13,897 nt of DNA. Origin: Gammaproteobacteria bacterium. GTDB lineage: Bacteria; Pseudomonadota; Gammaproteobacteria; JAJDOJ01. The notes under the pieces are model-generated. The model did not search any database and was not told where the DNA came from. It was given only the letters and a program-made list of their open reading frames with translations. Shown here one piece after another: positions 12,573-13,897 of this stretch. The stretch is from contig JALVEU010000104.1 in assembly GCA_027030565.1 (NCBI GenBank), forward strand, positions 1 through 13,897. The letters run 5' to 3'. Position 1 is the stretch's first letter; each line of letters begins with the position of its first letter. A program made the position numbers and the translations under genes.

Positions 12573-13417
12573 GCCTTGCAGCGGCCCAGGGCCTGGCCCA
12601 TCCGCACCTGCACCTCCGGCCCGAGTCCCTCGGCCCACTGCACGGGCTCGGCGAGCAACACCACGACCGTGGAGCCCAGATTGAAGCGGCCCATCTCGGC
12701 CCCGCGCACCAGTTCGGGTCCCCGGTCTCCATAGTCCCAACGCCGAATGCCACCCCGGGGGGCGGGGGTCACCGGCCCAGCCCAGACCGTATCGATGGCC
12801 GCCACGTTGATGGCGCCCACCAGCACCACCGCCAGCGGACCGTGGGCGGTGTCGAATAGGCAGACGACGCGCTCGTTGCGGGTGAACAGCCCCGGAATAT
12901 GCCGTGTGGCGAAGGGCGCGACGGTGTAGAGCCGGCCCGGCACGTGCATCATTCGCCGCAGCCGGCCGCTGCAAGGCATGTGCACCCGATGATAGTCCCG
13001 CGGGGACAGATACACCGTGCAATAGGCCCCGCGCGTGAAGACGCGGCCCAACTCCCGATCTCCCCCGAGCAGAGCGTGTGCGCTGTACGTATGGCCCTTG
13101 GCCTGCAGGAGCCGGCCCGCCTCCAAGGCCCCGAGCTGATTGATGCGGCCATCGGCCGGTGAGACGAGCGTATCCTCGTCGCCCTCGATGGGGCGCGCTC
13201 CCGGCCTCAGACCGCGCACGAAGAAGGCGTTGAACGTGGGATAGGCGTGTCGTTCGGCGTGTTCGGCCTCGGTGAGGTCCACTTCGTAGTGACGCACGAA
13301 CCAGGCGATCATCGCGGGTACCCACGGACCGCGCCAGCGTGAGAGCCGGTACACCATCCGTGAGAGCGCGTGGTGGGGCAGCAGATGGAACAGCCAGGCC
13401 TTCAGTCGCGGCCACAT
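12530..13417 (-). CDS. psd: Phosphatidylserine decarboxylase proenzyme (Psd)
   Basis: Psd converts phosphatidylserine to phosphatidylethanolamine at the inner membrane. It cleaves itself to give a beta chain and an alpha chain whose N-terminal serine becomes the pyruvoyl cofactor. The LGST cleavage motif is present with Ser249 (E. coli Ser254), giving chains of about 248 and 47 residues. The triad partners are Asp89 in SPADG and His146 in YHRVHMP. GHTYSAHALL, YLSPRDYHRVHMP, LFTRNERVVCLFDT and the EMGRFNLGST context are all typical. The 295 residues are somewhat fewer than E. coli (322) because the variable C-terminal tail is short. The frame is open from 13507, but the ATG at 13417 matches the family and has GGAGAGG eight bases ahead. 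The last 43 coding bases lie antisense to the end of epmA. Confidence 0.97.
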   Translation of the reverse strand: MWPRLKAWLFHLLPHHALSRMVYRLSRWRGPWVPAMIAWFVRHYEVDLTEAEHAERHAYPTFNAFFVRGLRPGARPIEGDEDTLVSPADGRINQLGALEAGRLLQAKGHTYSAHALLGGDRELGRVFTRGAYCTVYLSPRDYHRVHMPCSGRLRRMMHVPGRLYTVAPFATRHIPGLFTRNERVVCLFDTAHGPLAVVLVGAINVAAIDTVWAGPVTPAPRGGIRRWDYGDRGPELVRGAEMGRFNLGSTVVVLLAEPVQWAEGLGPEVQVRMGQALGRCKAQARSQAKGRTSAS

Positions 13418-13572
13418 GGGGCAAACCTCTCCGGATGTGGGTCTAGCGGGTGTCGATGAGGGGAAATCCGTGGCTCGGGCGCGGAGCCGTCCTCCCCAAG
13501 GCCGCAATACATAACATGCCGTGCCGCCCGCTGTGCAGTTGCGAGGGCGCTCAAGGAATCGCGGGTGGCGCC

Positions 13573-13601
13573 TTGAAGGTCTCCGGGTCCTGCGGGATCA
13601 T
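13573..13601 (+). promoter_or_regulatory. Candidate promoter for the right-edge membrane protein
   Basis: TTGAAG (13573-13578) and GATCAT (13596-13601) are spaced by 17 bases and each matches four of six sigma-70 consensus positions. The predicted start near 13608 would leave a leader of about 23 bases. The rest of the 213-base gap before psd holds only a small AT-rich patch (13506-13516) whose minus strand contains a weak TGTTATGTATT -10-like string that might serve psd. Confidence 0.3.
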
Positions 13602-13630
13602 CCCATGGCGGCAATCTCCGAGAGGCCCGG

Positions 13631-13897
13631 ATGCATTCACGTCCACCATTCGGCGGTCCGGCCGCCGCACAGCCGGCGCTCTGGCACGGATGGCTGCGGC
13701 CCCGTGGCCCGAAGGCGGTCGTGGTGGTGCTGGCGATCGGGCTGCTCATGGTCGGTGTCGTCGGCCTGGTGTATGCAACGGGCGGGCTCAAATACGTCTA
13801 TGCCCACACCATGTACCTGCCCGTGCTGCTCGCCGCACTCGGCTTCGGTGTGCGCGGCGGCGTGCTCGCGGCGCTGGCCGGCGGCCTGCTCCTGGGG
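13631..13897 (+). CDS. N-terminus of a multi-pass membrane protein, probably a sensor (cut by window)
   Basis: An open frame begins at ATG 13631, preceded by GAGAGG about five bases upstream, and runs to the window edge, giving 89 residues. A polar, basic leader (residues 1-28, ending WLRPRGPK) precedes a strong transmembrane segment at about 29-50. A short loop with KYVYAHTMYLPV follows, then a second hydrophobic stretch at about 61-89 (LLAALGFGVRGGVLAALAGG). The pattern of a tyrosine/histidine turn, 'YLPVLLAALGFG' and a glycine-rich helix resembles the membrane anchor of sensor histidine kinases and diguanylate cyclases, but no output domain is in view, so the function cannot be stated. The codon use and GC-rich third positions match the neighbouring genes. 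It is divergent from psd. Confidence 0.7.
   Translation, partial: MHSRPPFGGPAAAQPALWHGWLRPRGPKAVVVVLAIGLLMVGVVGLVYATGGLKYVYAHTMYLPVLLAALGFGVRGGVLAALAGGLLLG

Noticed and set aside
11589..13424. 611-codon minus-strand open frame spanning epmA and psd
   Set aside because: It is shifted relative to psd and antisense to epmA. Its Arg/Gly/Ala-rich translation has no family features, whereas psd and epmA align along their whole length.
1..13897. Mobile elements, CRISPR arrays, tRNA or rRNA genes, defence systems
   Set aside because: I saw no transposase or integrase, no regularly spaced repeats, no tRNA-like cloverleaf ends and no target-site duplications; gene content and composition are uniform across the window.

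Overview
The window is GC-rich (roughly two thirds G+C by eye) chromosomal DNA of a gammaproteobacterium. ParE, ParC, HtpX, EF-P with its modification enzymes EpmA and EpmB, Psd and a FimX-type protein all align along their length with what I recall of the Escherichia coli or Pseudomonas aeruginosa proteins. The juxtaposition of psd, an uncharacterised gene, fimX, parC and parE also resembles the P. aeruginosa PA4957-PA4967 neighbourhood as I remember it. A GC-rich lineage such as Ectothiorhodospiraceae/Chromatiales would fit, but that is a guess. I see no mobile element, CRISPR array, tRNA or rRNA. Nearly all the sequence is coding; the largest gap is 213 bases.

Layout. (1) The left edge carries the 5' part of ybbN/cnoX (minus strand), divergent from parE. 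(2) parE and parC (plus strand) encode the two topoisomerase IV subunits. (3) htpX (plus) lies behind a near-consensus sigma-32 heat-shock promoter. (4) Convergent to htpX are fimX and, upstream of it, a gene for an uncharacterised protein with what looks like a split PilZ-like domain (both minus). These form a probable cyclic-di-GMP/type IV pilus signalling pair. (5) epmB (minus) and efp-epmA (plus) form a compact EF-P modification module: the epmB and efp start codons overlap by two bases, and efp and epmA overlap by four. (6) psd (minus) converges on epmA with a 43-base tail-to-tail overlap. (7) At the right edge is the N-terminus of a membrane-anchored protein (plus), cut by the window.

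How the genes work together. ParE and ParC assemble into one enzyme. EpmB makes (R)-beta-lysine, EpmA ligates it to Lys34 of EF-P, and EF-P relieves ribosome stalling at polyproline; the neighbouring fimX itself encodes a Pro-Pro-Pro tract. HtpX and YbbN/CnoX are proteostasis factors.

Most of the window is conserved housekeeping. The least described part is the 534-residue gene next to fimX, and the strongest regulatory signal is the heat-shock promoter of htpX inside a perfect 8-base inverted repeat. Also notable are an alanine at the ParC position equivalent to E. coli Ser80 and the epmB/efp start arrangement.
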